This document shows positions 47,946 through 59,006 of a stretch of 64,000 nucleotides of DNA, piece after piece (the first letter of the stretch is position 1; each line of letters opens with the position of its first letter). Position numbers and translations under genes: made by a program. Under the pieces are notes generated by a model. That model saw nothing but the letters and a program-made list of their open reading frames with translations, did not search any database and was not told where the DNA came from. This stretch comes from Batillaria attramentaria. Lineage: Eukaryota; Mollusca; Gastropoda; Batillariidae. The stretch is from NCBI GenBank assembly GCA_018292915.2, contig JACVVK020000014.1, forward strand, positions 2,630,001-2,694,000. Reading direction: 5' to 3'.

Positions 47946-49991
47946 AGAAGTAACCTCTTTACTATGCGGTAGGCGGTAGTAACCGACCACTGACGCAAAA
48001 AAAAAAAAAAAAAAAAAGTTTGGATTGGCAAACCGTTCCTGCCGACCGGCGAGCTTAATTTTCAGGCCTAAAAATAAAAACAAGTTTTCTGTTTCCACTT
48101 TCCTGGCCACCTCTGATCGTAGATTCTATTCGCCATGGATAAAAGCAACAAGCGACAAGTAAATTTACAAGAAAGCAGCTGACTCAATTAAGGGATACCA
48201 CTTGTGTCATAGACTTATCTCCCATGGTCCCTGTTTGTCTAAAATGAGCAGCTAGAGCGGTGTTCGACTTTAAGAAGATGAGCACCTACAGAGACGAAAA
48301 TGAATATTTTGTTCTTGAAAAGTATAAGGCAGGTCTACTTACCTTTTGTTCCTACTCTTTTCAAATGTCGAAATCGGAAACAGACTACTCTTTTAATTTT
48401 GGGGGCCTAAACATCTGTGTACGTTTGGTTACTAGTGCCATATATTTAAAATCGTAGTGTATAGTTAAGTTATACAGTCCCATAAATGTGTGATAAGATT
48501 TGTATGTCCAAACTTACTCTTATCTCATTTTTCTTGTTTTTCACACGCAAAAAAAATGAAACGCTAAAAAAAATATACTTACTTTTATTCACTATCATCA
48601 TCATCATCATCACTGATCATCATCATCATCAGTGTTATCATCGAAGAAGCATCTTTGGTGCATATAATATGCAACAACAACAAAAATCCAGTCTCGGCGT
48701 GGTTTCTCCTCTGTGTCGTTTTCATGTCTTTCCTGAATTTTCATCTGAAACGTAGTACCACAGTATTTTCACGGCTTCCGTGAAGTCTGTTGAATGTGTT
48801 TGTTTCCTGGCCAATTAAGCGAATCCGACAGCATTGCGTACCTACAAGTATTAAGGTAACCTGTCCCCGCTCTTGCCCATCGCAGCGAGTCACCACCTTT
48901 AACCACAGAAATAGTCCCCCCCCCCCCCACACACACTGACACACCGCACCCCCATCCTTTATCCCTTACAGAAACCAGTCGCAATCATTACTGTTAGCGA
49001 TCCCCACTTTCACCGGTTATGCGTATGGCGTATTATACAAGCCCTGCACTCCCTACATATATATATTTAGTAATTAAAATTTTACTCACTAGCAGATGTA
49101 CCCTGCATGCTTTGCCGCTATGGGAGGTTACAAGAATTTGCCATGCTAATTCGCCGAACTGAACGAAGGACTTACCTCCCCTGAACCGGTAGTTGTGGGA
49201 TTACAGCTTCGAAAATAAGTGGAAAAGATGGATAATAACCTGAATTTGACGATTTGGGGGTCTTATTTTCGCCAGATTCTCCCCCCCCCCCCCCCACCCC
49301 CTTCCTGAGTACAACCACCAATTCTGATCGCCATGTGAGAACTCTAATGTTTTATGTCAAACAGACAATGTTCGTTTATACTGTATATATTTGGAATGCA
49401 TACAATCCCCACTTTTACCCACTAACTGAAAATTAAAAAGAAAAAGAAAATAGGACAGGTAGGTTCGGTGGCGCTGTTTCGTTTTATTTTTATGAAAGAG
49501 CTGTGTACCTGTTATTTAGATGTGGAAGGCTGAAAATAAACTTGACTGCTTTGCTTTAAAATGGACCGCGTTCGGAGTTATACTGTTGTGTTGTTGTTTT
49601 GTTCCTTCCAATATATCTGTCTACTTAAAACGTTTTCCAAATGATTGCTAAAATTATCATTAATTGTTGAAAGTGTTTGTTGTTGTTTTGCGTGGGGTTT
49701 TTTTTGTTTTGTTTTTTTGTTGTTGTTTTGTTGTTGTTGTTTGTTTTTTTTGTTTTTTTTTTGGGGGGGGGGGGGCCAATGTAAATTAGTACGCATTTTT
49801 TTCTTTTTTTTTTTTTTTGTATGATGATTGGTTGTTTGGCCATCTTTTTTCAGTTTTCACCAAACACTGACGGGTGATATCAAAGACATGGCAACAAAAG
49901 TAACCAGCAACAACAACAACAAACAACGGTTGGCGCGAATTTTTTGGCTCATTAACCTTTTTTTATTTTAACAGAAAGGATTAAGCCGCCA

Positions 49992-50154
49992 CCACACACA
50001 CACACACACACACACACACACCACACACACACACACAGAGACGACGGAGGGTTAATACATAGACTCCCATTGTTACACAAGGGAGCCAAACATTGGGCAC
50101 CCATTCTTACAAGAGGTAAAAGGTGTCGGGCCCCCAAAAGGGTATATTGTACGT

Positions 50155-50202
<48 letters not shown>
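49992..50202. repeat. Two (CA)n arrays
   Basis: CA runs at 49992-50038 and 50155-50202 separated by unique sequence. Confidence 0.9.
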
Positions 50203-50204
<2 letters not shown>

Positions 50205-51324
50205 CTGGGCCGGTCGATGTACATGCTTTTTGCTGGTGTTGCAAGTTCAGTTTCAGTCGGCGCTGTCTTCTTGGGGCTGGTGCAATACCGGAGTCGTAGA
50301 CAAATCTCATATTAGACGTTTGAAAATCGCGTGACGTACAAACAAATTTCTAAAAGACATTTTCTGAATCAGCGTGATAGAATTTTCCCGCGAGACAAAG
50401 TTCTTCGCAAAACAACAAACTCCCTAAAAATCAATCAGCCAATCAATGAATGAATTATTAAATCAGTGCGTCCGAGTCCGGCATCATGACTGAAACACTG
50501 TAAAAGATTTCCAGCTTCACAAAGTTAATTGCACAAAACAAATATTAAAATCTAGCGTTTCTGGACATGTAAAATAAGGTTTTACACGACTAGGCATACA
50601 GCTGAATCAGTACGTAACACACACTGCTTATAACAGTAGCACAGGAAAAGGGGGGTGGAGGTGGGGGTATGGGGGGGGGTGAGGCTCCAAACTGATCAAT
50701 CAATCAAACAAGAGAGGGGGCGGGGGGGCGGGGGAGAGAGCTCGTATTTGTAGACTGTGACAACATTTCACTCCAGTGATATGCACATACACCTACAAAC
50801 AAAACGATGAGTTACCTTGTAAGGAACAATATTCCTAAATATGAGCATACAGTCACGAGCAAGAACGCCCAGGCAGTCCTTTTGCGAATGTAGGCCTGTC
50901 CAGGTGGGAAAAATCAAAAGAAAAACATATCGGTCACATGCATCTTCTAAAGTCACATCAACTTAGCAGCAGTCAGAAAATAAATAATATTAGTGTACGC
51001 CCCCCCCCCCCCCGTCCCCTCGCCCCAAGCCCGCCCTCTCCCCCTCCCTCAGTCTTACCCCTCCCCTATGATATGTCCCAAAACATGCGCGGCTGGCGAG
51101 GGTGACCAACCAAGCCGGGTCTGTTCATTAGCGGCAGCCAGCACATCTACGCCATGGCAAAATGTTTCCCCTGAATAACACGGGCAGACACTGAGGCCAT
51201 CGTAGCCCGCCACTCATCACTAGTCATCAGTCCTTCGTCACGGTGTTTCGCAGACAGGGGAACTACCATGACGAAAACAGGCTCCACAACTGGCAACTTG
51301 AAAAATTGCCTGTATCTCTTAAAA

Positions 51325-51600
51325 CTTGAGCCCATGCAAAAATCGCAGTTTTAATCGAATTCTTCAGATCACTAAAAGCCACTTCAACTGAGCCACTATC
51401 ATGTAATCTGCAGCGGTCTTGGGCTTAGCGTTGAAGGCCCCACGCTTTGCGTAATAGTGGCTTGAAGTGGCTGCCACTGGCGACTAGTAGTACTACTGGT
51501 GTGCACTGATCGAGTGGCGTGTTCTTTTTAGCCAGTCGTAGCATATAGAGGGCAGGCGGTGTTCGGGCTTGGGCTCTTAAGAGGTAAAGCTGATCCCGGT
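51325..51600. repeat. Dispersed repeat X, copy 2
   Basis: Second copy of the repeat at 3690-3935, same orientation. Confidence 0.6.
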
Positions 51601-52779
51601 GACGAGTGACAGACACTCACTGAAGACCGCAGACTTCCTCAGGCCACACCAAGCCCTTGGTGATAGGCCAATGAGAACCTTGGCCGACGCAATCGTCAGA
51701 TCAGATCTGACAAAATGGTTCTAATACCAAAGAGCGAAAGGACACCCCAGTCAGTGATGATCCAAAGGCAAAAGCACGGATGACAGAACAGACCGAGGCA
51801 CTGACTTCAAAAACAACCCAGACCAGGCATCTGAGACCCAAGCAGAGAACCTCTGACGTTGCCCAAAGCAAAGCAAAACAGCCCATATATATAATTTATA
51901 TATCAGTCCGCCCCAGTCACTTGCCCAGCCAAGCAGCCGAAGACACATGCCAGGAACAACTTGTTCTTATGGGTTCAAACCCATAGGACAAGCTAATGCA
52001 AGCTAATGATGAAGGTGACGACTGAATCGGCACAGACTTTCAACTGCACGGTTGTCGAAAAAAAAACCCAACGCTATTTCGTGCAAGACAACAACAACAA
52101 CAACAACACACCAAAAAACAAGCTGTGCATACGAGTACTTACCATATCCTTTTGTCACTGGCCTAAGTAAACAGCTGAGTGGGTCAGTACTAACCAAATC
52201 AGTCAGTTTCACAAGTTTTGGACTGACACACGCCGGCTGTTCGAGAGCGGCCACATGAACCAGTCAGCCTGCTTTATACGTGACATGCATGTACACAAGA
52301 GACAGGCCGCATAGTCCGGTTCTCTTTGGGCAGAGCTGGCCGCGTAACAGTGCTCTTGTGGCGCTGGCCTGTTCCCATTATCCCCCGCGCCGAAGGTGGT
52401 GCCCACCCGAGCCATTTCACACAGTGTGATCGCTCAACCGAATCGAAAACTGAGGCCCGGCACGGTTGAGTGGACATGCCGGTTTCACTGTGAAGCCGCG
52501 ACCGACGGTCACTGAGGCGGCCGCCGGTCGGTCCTTCCCCCGCTCGGCTCCCACCCCCACCTGCATGGCTGTGGCTGAGACTGAAAACTTGAACTGAACG
52601 GAGTATCCCTGACCAGTGACTAGCTAAGCCTAGTTTTATTCATTTTATGGTGTACATTAATGACTTCAGTGGCGGACATGGTCAGCAAGCAAGTTGTTAG
52701 CCGGCCCGGCCGAGGTATATATGCATAATAATATATCTCATGACGCCAAAGCCGGCTGCAGCTGATTTTGTCGTGCACT

Positions 52780-52912
52780 TGTAGAGCGCGGAGTTCTGCT
52801 TCGAAAAGCGGCACTCAATGCGCTTTTTGCTCACGCACACACACAACATTCACACGCACACATTTGTACACATCAATACAGGCGGTGGAGTTTAAACTTA
52901 AAAGATTAAAAG
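52780..52912 (-). mobile_element. LINE 3' UTR fragment
   Basis: Minus-strand copy of the 3' UTR at 40800-40915 (AAACTCCACCGCCTGTATTG, then GAGCAAAAAGCGCATTGAGT, CCGCGCTCTACAAGTG). Confidence 0.75.
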
Positions 52913-53107
52913 TCCGACACAATGAGCAGAGGATTGGTTGTGGTCGACTTTTGTATCGTGAGGTCCTCACAATCATTTTCCCGAAGCCGCACTTGCTCTC
53001 GCTGACTGGCGACTTGATAAGAGTTCACATGCACGCGACTGAATAGTTTACAGGAACACACTCTGCGTACCCTTGCACCGAGTAAGGTCAAAGTTCGGGC
53101 AACAGTA

Positions 53108-56012
53108 ATGGCGAAAGCTGCGAAGGTATCGTTTTTGGAACAAGGAATCGCGGTTCTTCGTTTGCAAAGAGGGGAAAACAGGATAAATCCAGAGTTTGTG
53201 CAGGCCTTCAATGACTGTTTGGACAAGGTAGAAAGGTAAAGACGTCGTTTATTGCCTCCTTAGTCGCTGAATTTCGGCGTCGTTTGATTGACGACACCGT
53301 TCCGCCGCTGGTGCACGGTCCTGCAAAAACGCAGCACGATCTCGCTTCCCGAGTCCGCGAAGGAGACAACCAGCATCACAGCATTCCGAAAGCGACCGGA
53401 GGCTCCTATCTTCAGCGCAACTTCGTCAAGCATCAGTTTAAAATGTATATGTATGTAGGGCGCTTGAACGTACGTCATCATCAAAGTGTGCGGGGCGGAC
53501 AGCCCCGTGCTTTTCCTAATGAAAGCGGTTTGTTTGTCCGCCAGGTATCCATGGTATCTTGGTTGTCCGGGCCAGTGTGTGTACCACGTGATGCGTAAAG
53601 TGAAAGAGTTTATACACATGTACTGATGTTAATTATGCACGCACTATACAGACCAATCCAATTACAAAATGTTAGTGTACTCGGTACACATGCACTGTGA
53701 TTGACAAATCTGGTATATACCTTCTTTCATATTTTCCTCTTTCTCACTTCAGAACTCAGCCCAAAGAATCCAGGTGAAACCTGTTTCTAACAGAACCACT
53801 CCTCATTCTGTCTACAGCACACCAACATGCAAGGGTTTGATCACCACAGGGGACGGCAAGTTCTACTGTAATGGCCTTGACACAAACTGGATGGGAAAGG
53901 AAGAAAATGCGGAGATGGTTGGTCCATTCCTGAAAAGTCTCCAGGATTTGCTGGCCCGAATACTCACCTTCCCAGTGCCAACATTAGCAGCAATAAATGG
54001 TAATTGTTTAATTTGGGCTTGGGAATTTTCAGTCATTTGGCAATTTTCAGCCAAATTTCCTATTCTTTCAGCCCCCCAAAATCAAAATTTCAGCCAAAGA
54101 AAAGGAAGGAGGAAAAAGGTGGCACACACAGTCATGTATCATGATACATGTATTATCATATGGGAGAGTCTAACTTCATTTTTTAAGACTTGTATGTCAG
54201 TACTAAGGCAAATATTTTACTTTTGCCGTTTTGGGTGCCTTTTGGAGAGGCTTTTAAATGCCTTTAAAAATGCTAAATTTGGTTTTCGAAATAGGGCATT
54301 GCCCTTGTGGTCCACCAGCAAGCTGGTACCTCTACACACCGGTCTAAATTTCAGTCTTTTTTCCCTCAGCAATTCACCAGCCTGTTGATAGTAATGTATG
54401 TGAATAAAATATACTGTTTTGGGAAAACAAGTATTAATTTTCATATTCTAAGTATTTTGTTTTCCCTCAAGTTATCCAGGATAACTGGTGCAGCCATCAC
54501 AGCTTTGTAATCTACCCTATCTTGAAGTTGAACACATTAGAATTGTTGCCAAAAATGGTTGCTGACTGCCACTCAGTAGTAATTAAAGAAGTGAAATAGA
54601 TGACTGCCAGACCTGGCAGTTGTAAAATTGGAGTAAGTGACTAGTGAGTGCCATGTGATAGTTACCAGGGGCGCCGGAACCGGGGGGGCAGGGGGGGCAA
54701 GAGTGTCTTTTTGCCCCCCCCCCCCCCCTGGAAAATCAGGTGACTATGGCAAGAGGGGGGGGGGGCAAAGCCATGGTCTTGCCCCCCCCCCCCTTTCCCC
54801 CTTTCCCCTACCCCTCTTCCTGCTCCCTCCCTCATCCCACCCAACAGAGAACTGTTTTTGCAGACCGAAGGCTGTCCGCTCCTCTGATTCCCCCCCTGCC
54901 CCCCCCCCCCCCCCCCCCCCCCCCGCTTTTCACTTTTTCGGGCAATGTCCTTCTTTTCAATGGCTCCCTGGTTCGTAAAGGTTTTTTTGTCTGCGCAGCA
55001 TCTGATCGCCCCCCCCCCCCCCCCCTCCGCTGTTCACTTTCTTCGGGCAACGTTCCCCCCTCTGAGATTCTGCCCCCCCTCCCCCCAACATCTTCCGGCG
55101 CCCCTGGTTACATATTGATCAGAATGAGTTATTATTTCTCTCTTTAAGGTCACTGCTATGCAGGAGGTGCACTGATCGCGTGTGCCCATGATCTCCGAGT
55201 GATGAATTCGCAGCGGGGATGGTTCTGTTTCAACGAGATATACGTTGACCGCAGATTTTCTCCTTTTACCATCAGCTTCCTCAAGTGTGTATTTACTGCT
55301 TCATACATGTACTTGAAATGTGAACAAAATTCATAAAATGATTGTCAGTATAAGTAAATGCTCAAAAGCTGATTGTTTTTGCACAAAAGTGGAGTGCTAG
55401 GCTAATGCTCAAAAACAGATTGTTTTGGCCAAAAACGGAGTTCTGAGCTATCTTATTTATTTCCATGTTTTCTTTGCTGGTGTACTTGGAATGTTGTCCT
55501 GCATTCTTTGAATTTACCTTGATATTTCATCCGGGAAGTGTACACATTTGTTTCAAAGCTGTCGTTGAGAGTTTTCCCATTCGGCAAATCATTACCCAGA
55601 CATAACATCAGTAAAACTTGTGATTCCCAACCACAAGGTTGAGATAACTTCAGTTACCAATGTGAAAATGTGTTTACTTGGACTTTTGGTAACTGGATTC
55701 TGTCAGTGACACAGTGGAGTAAACTTTCTTGATTTAACATTATTTTTGCTCTCTGCATGTTCCAGAATGAAGCTAAATCCTGGACCTACGCTGCACCAGT
55801 CGTTGGTTCTTGGACGGAAGTACACAGCCGCAGAAGCGCAAGCTGCCGGACTTATTGACAAATCTGCGCCCGCTGTCTTGCTGTTTCAAGAAAGTCAGAG
55901 ACTGCTCCAGTCCTGGTTAGGGAAAAGCGGGTATTCCCGGGAAGGCATGCTCAACATGAAACGAGATGTGTATTCAGACGCTCTGAAGGATCTGTACTCC
56001 TCGCAGTTGTAA
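53108..56012 (+). CDS. ECI: Enoyl-CoA delta-isomerase / hydratase family protein (4 exons, 230 aa)
   Basis: Coding exons are 53108-53235, 53818-53999, 55149-55284 and 55766-56012, all GT-AG, with phases 2, 1 and 2 that join into one frame ending in TAA at 56010-56012. The crotonase fold is clear: GENRINPEF near residue 22, the first oxyanion-hole segment GDGKFYCNGLD near 54-64, PVPTLAAING near 95-104, and the second oxyanion-hole segment GHCYAGGALIA at 104-114. Glu133 in FNEIYVD sits where delta3,delta2-enoyl-CoA isomerases have the catalytic acid. The pattern resembles peroxisomal isomerases, and the protein ends SSQL, a possible weak PTS1. Role: moving double bonds during oxidation of unsaturated fatty acids. 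Polyadenylation signals AATAAA at 56981 and 56985 imply a ~1-kb 3' UTR. Intron 2 holds two transposons. The exact paralogue and hydratase versus isomerase activity are inferred. Confidence 0.88.
54014..54384. mobile_element. Non-autonomous TIR element Q, copy 2
   Basis: Degenerate left end TGGGCTTGGGAATTTTCAG and right end AATTCACCAGCCTG. It shares long interior blocks with the copies at 8726 (reverse orientation) and 63491. In intron 2 of the ECI-like gene, starting 15 bases after the exon 2 end. Confidence 0.65.
54666..55106. mobile_element. MITE with TIR CAGGGGCGCCGGAA and poly-G/C interior
   Basis: CAGGGGCGCCGGAA at the left end is inverted as TTCCGGCGCCCCTG at the right end. GTTAC flanks both (54661-54665 and 55107-55111). 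The interior carries several long homopolymer C or G runs, the longest near 54899-54924. The TIR resembles hAT-type ends, but a 5-bp duplication is not typical of hAT. It ends 42 bases before exon 3 of the ECI-like gene. Confidence 0.8.
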
Positions 56013-56339
56013 ACATGAAGAGATTGGGAGTGAAGAAAGGGGCAATGACTGAAGAATGTTATAAACAGTGATGCCAAGGCTTCTTGAAATTCAGCGATGC
56101 ATTGGTGTGATTTGCCATGCATGCATTTTGTTGATCCCAAGGTTATTAACTATGTGATCAAGGTTCTAAGCAGAGGTTTTATTGTTTTTCTTCTTTTTTA
56201 ATTCTAGTGTGATAATAACCAGGATTACAAACATTCCCAGAAAAACACAAGAAACCAAATGTTGAAAAGATGTTACTGTAGTTTACTGCATAATGATGCA
56301 AGTTTACTGCATTTTTTGTTGTTATTGTTGTTGTTTTTT

Positions 56340-56585
56340 GCTGCTGCCCCAACTCTTTTTGCCAGCTCCAGTGGTGTTCCTCCTTGATAAATGGGTGGAA
56401 TCCACGGAGGGCTCGGAAGCTGGGGCAATTTTTATTATGCATGAATGATGATGATGGAGATGAGGATGATGGTAAGATGATGCTATGGGGCACCCCCAAA
56501 GTCGCACCCATGAAGCTCAGCTATTCGGCAACAGCCTCCCCATTGGGCCCATAGCACACCCGCTCTGGGTAGGAGCCGACCTAGT
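56340..56585 (-). mobile_element. SINE family S, partial copy
   Basis: Minus-strand copy of the 16634-17125 element with an internal deletion (GGTCGGCTCCTACCCAGAGC, CCCAATGGGGAGGCTGTTG, GCTCCAGTGGTGTTCC region). It lies in the probable 3' UTR of the ECI-like gene. Confidence 0.8.
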
Positions 56586-56980
56586 AGTTTACTGCAAGTT
56601 TGTGTGATAACAGTACAAGGAGTACACGTTGATGTGTGCTGTTTTGTGTTTCTGTTTAATCTTACTCAGAATTTCTCATGTCAAGCAGAGAAGCTTTCTT
56701 GTGTGTGTGAGTGAGTGACCAATATTTCAGTTGCAAGAATACCTGAAAAGATTGTGAAAAAGTTGCTGATTGGATTTTTGTAAAATATATGTTTTTATGT
56801 TGCTGATATAGTTGCATTGTTTCAGTGTCACCAAGAAGATCCACGAGTACTGTGGGTTTATTTTTTTTTAAATGAACATACATGCTTGAAATATTTGTTT
56901 TGTAACAGTTAATTTAAAAGCACTGGATGTGTGAATGTGCAGTCAGATTACAACTGTGATGACTGATCATAGAACAAAGA

Positions 56981-57044
56981 AATAAATAAAATCCAAGACA
57001 TACAAAATAGTCAAGGTGGTTTGCATAACGTTTCAACATTTATT
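56981..57044. terminator. Facing polyadenylation signals of the ECI-like gene and CMC2
   Basis: AATAAATAAA at 56981-56990 on the plus strand would end the ECI-like transcript. AATAAA on the minus strand (57044-57039) would end CMC2. The two tail-to-tail genes therefore finish within a few tens of bases of each other. Confidence 0.6.
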
Positions 57045-57279
57045 CTGTATTTATACCGGTACAATGTCCCAAACTCTATGTAATGCTGATACTCTCACAC
57101 ACAAAGTTTATACACACAAGCATCTGAGGAGGTGGGTTGTGTCAATATTGTATGGTCTGATGTATCATGCAACTGTCATAATGACAAGGAATATGCAGTT
57201 TGCCTACAGTACCAGTACCTCAAAACCTCCTGCATTCATTCTTACATGCTGTACATCATTTGTTGAACCAATACCACCA

Positions 57280-57286
57280 CTCGCCT

Positions 57287-57342
<56 letters not shown>
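57280..57342. repeat. (CT)n-(CA)n microsatellite
   Basis: CT run followed by CA run in the CMC2 3' UTR. Confidence 0.95.
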
Positions 57343-57437
57343 TCCTTCATCCATACACCATGACAAGCAAACAAACATAGAAACTGTGATACAGCATGGT
57401 TTGAATACAAGTCTACACATGCATCCACATGGGTATT

Positions 57438-58468
57438 TTAGTGTCCCTCATTAGCAGGACTCTGTATGTTAGCTCTCTGTCCAGCAATGATTTTTTCCCT
57501 CAACTGCTTGGCTTTAATCTGATTCAGTCGTCTCTTCTCCAGTCTCTGCAATCAAGAATGAAAAAGTTTTAATTGTGCTGTAGAATTTTGGTTGCATTAC
57601 AATATTTCAACTGTTATCTTTCAATCTAAGTTCTTGACAGATTATCAGAATATATACATATATATATATACATGAAGCAATTTTAAAGGGGAAAGAAAAG
57701 CTATAGAAATGAAGATGACAACATTCTAATATCTTTTATCTTTCCACCTGTAATTGTATTCAAAGTACACATTCAAAGAAAAAAAAAAACCCCATATATA
57801 TATATATATATATGAAACTGAAATTCTGGGATGTATATAGTTTATTATTCCATTGCAATATCCAGTCTAACAAAAGTCACCGCAAGCACTAACAAAACAA
57901 AGCAGAATCATTTCTCTGTATAGATACAAAATACATTTGATGTATAAAGTTTTAACTGACAAAATCGATAGCCTTATTCAACTGTAGTAATAAAACAAAG
58001 CAAATTACCTCTCTTTTCAGGCACTTTGTCATCACCCTTTCAAAGTCATTGCAGTAGCCCATGTACATTTTCACTGGGTGCTGTAAATGTAATCATCCAT
58101 TAGTGCATGGAAACTGTTGAACACAAGTCTAAAACAAACTGCCCTTGGAAACCCCTTGATCTCCACTGTTTGGCAAGAGCAAAGGTTAAGTTGTTCTTAT
58201 TATTCTGAAATTCCTTTTTTTCTCATATAAGATTTAAGCAGGCCAATATATCATTTTATATATAGACAGCAGGTTGTTGTGGTGCTGATACACGCTTAGA
58301 TGGTTCTCACTAGGCTATGAATGGTAAGACCGTGACACAGAGTGCGGAACAAATTAAAACATGTCCTCAGTATATACACATATTCACCTCAACGTGGCAT
58401 CGTTGGAGCGCCTCTATTAGGGCATTACACTCAGGTGTATGAAGATGTGAAGCGAGGTCTGGGTGCAT
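57438..58468 (-). CDS. CMC2: CMC2, twin Cx9C cytochrome c oxidase biogenesis protein (3 coding exons, 86 aa)
   Basis: Minus-strand coding exons are 58468-58388, 58080-58009 and 57545-57438, all phase 0 with GT-AG ends. The start MHPDLASHLHTPECN matches the conserved CMC2 N-terminus. Two Cx9C motifs are visible: residues 14-24 (C then NALIEALQR then C) and 37-47 (C then NDFERVMTK then C). Such proteins enter the mitochondrial intermembrane space by the Mia40 disulfide relay and help assemble cytochrome c oxidase. The C-terminal third is a basic helix (RLEKRRLNQIKAKQLREK), slightly longer than in human CMC2. A good donor at 58844 (minus) suggests an untranslated first exon ending at 58845, which would begin close to the CENP-N start. 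Confidence 0.93.
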
Positions 58469-58844
58469 CTCGGGCGTGAATAGGTGGCAGCAAGTGACTT
58501 TAAGGTGGTGGTGGTGTTTTCGCTGGCTCAGGTGCAACTGAGCAGGACCTTCAACGTTCTGGCCAGTGAAACCATGCAGTGGTGGGCTCCAAACAGCAGT
58601 GGTCTCTTTCACAGCAACTGCACAGTTATGGATTTGATGATTATTTGCATGCATCTCGATATTATACCAAAGACCTCGACTTTGCATACTGCTGTCAGTT
58701 CAAAAGACCCAAGTGAAGATGGTTCCCTATGCTGGGGTGGACGTCTCTGTTGAACAGACGAGTTGCGTGCTCAAAATGTTCATTCCAGTGACCAAAATAA
58801 AGAGTTTTCCAGGCGTTCGGAACCTCAGGCCGTCTCACACTTAC

Positions 58845-59006
58845 CTTATCTTGTCTGTTTTTGATGAAGTAAAAGCCAAATAACCGTAGAGGTGACACTT
58901 TCGTGATGCTGTCGACCGTGTATAGCAGACAACCGTTTCCTCTGAAAAACGGAAGTCATAAAACGATGACGTTTTCCTCATTTTACGCAAGCGCCAAGTT
59001 GGAAAG
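58845..59006. promoter_or_regulatory. Probable shared bidirectional promoter of CMC2 and CENP-N
   Basis: Only 162 bp separate the CENP-N start codon from the donor of the candidate CMC2 untranslated exon. Both first transcribed regions must lie here. No TATA box is apparent. The segment contains CGTCATAAAACGATGACG-like inverted sequence near 58953-58970. Inferred from gene positions only. Confidence 0.6.

Larger units (their letters stand above)
47502..53107. other. Gene-free interval between gene C and the ECI-like gene
   Basis: No gene supported. It holds repeat Y copy 3 (47600-47945), ATC triplets near 48596, poly-C and poly-T/G runs (48918, 49280, 49700-49775), CA arrays at 49992 and 50155, repeat X copy 2 (51325-51600) and a LINE 3' UTR at 52780-52912. 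Two minus-strand stretches look weakly exon-like (50815-50897 with a hydrophobic segment; 51147-51335) but do not join into a credible gene. Confidence 0.45.

Noticed and set aside
52003..52254. A first coding exon on the minus strand with donor at 52142
   Set aside because: The open frame needs a GTG start. The nearby ATG is in another frame and soon stops. No convincing next exon.
54637..55147. Proline/glycine-rich ORFs in the poly-C region
   Set aside because: Homopolymer artefacts inside a MITE.
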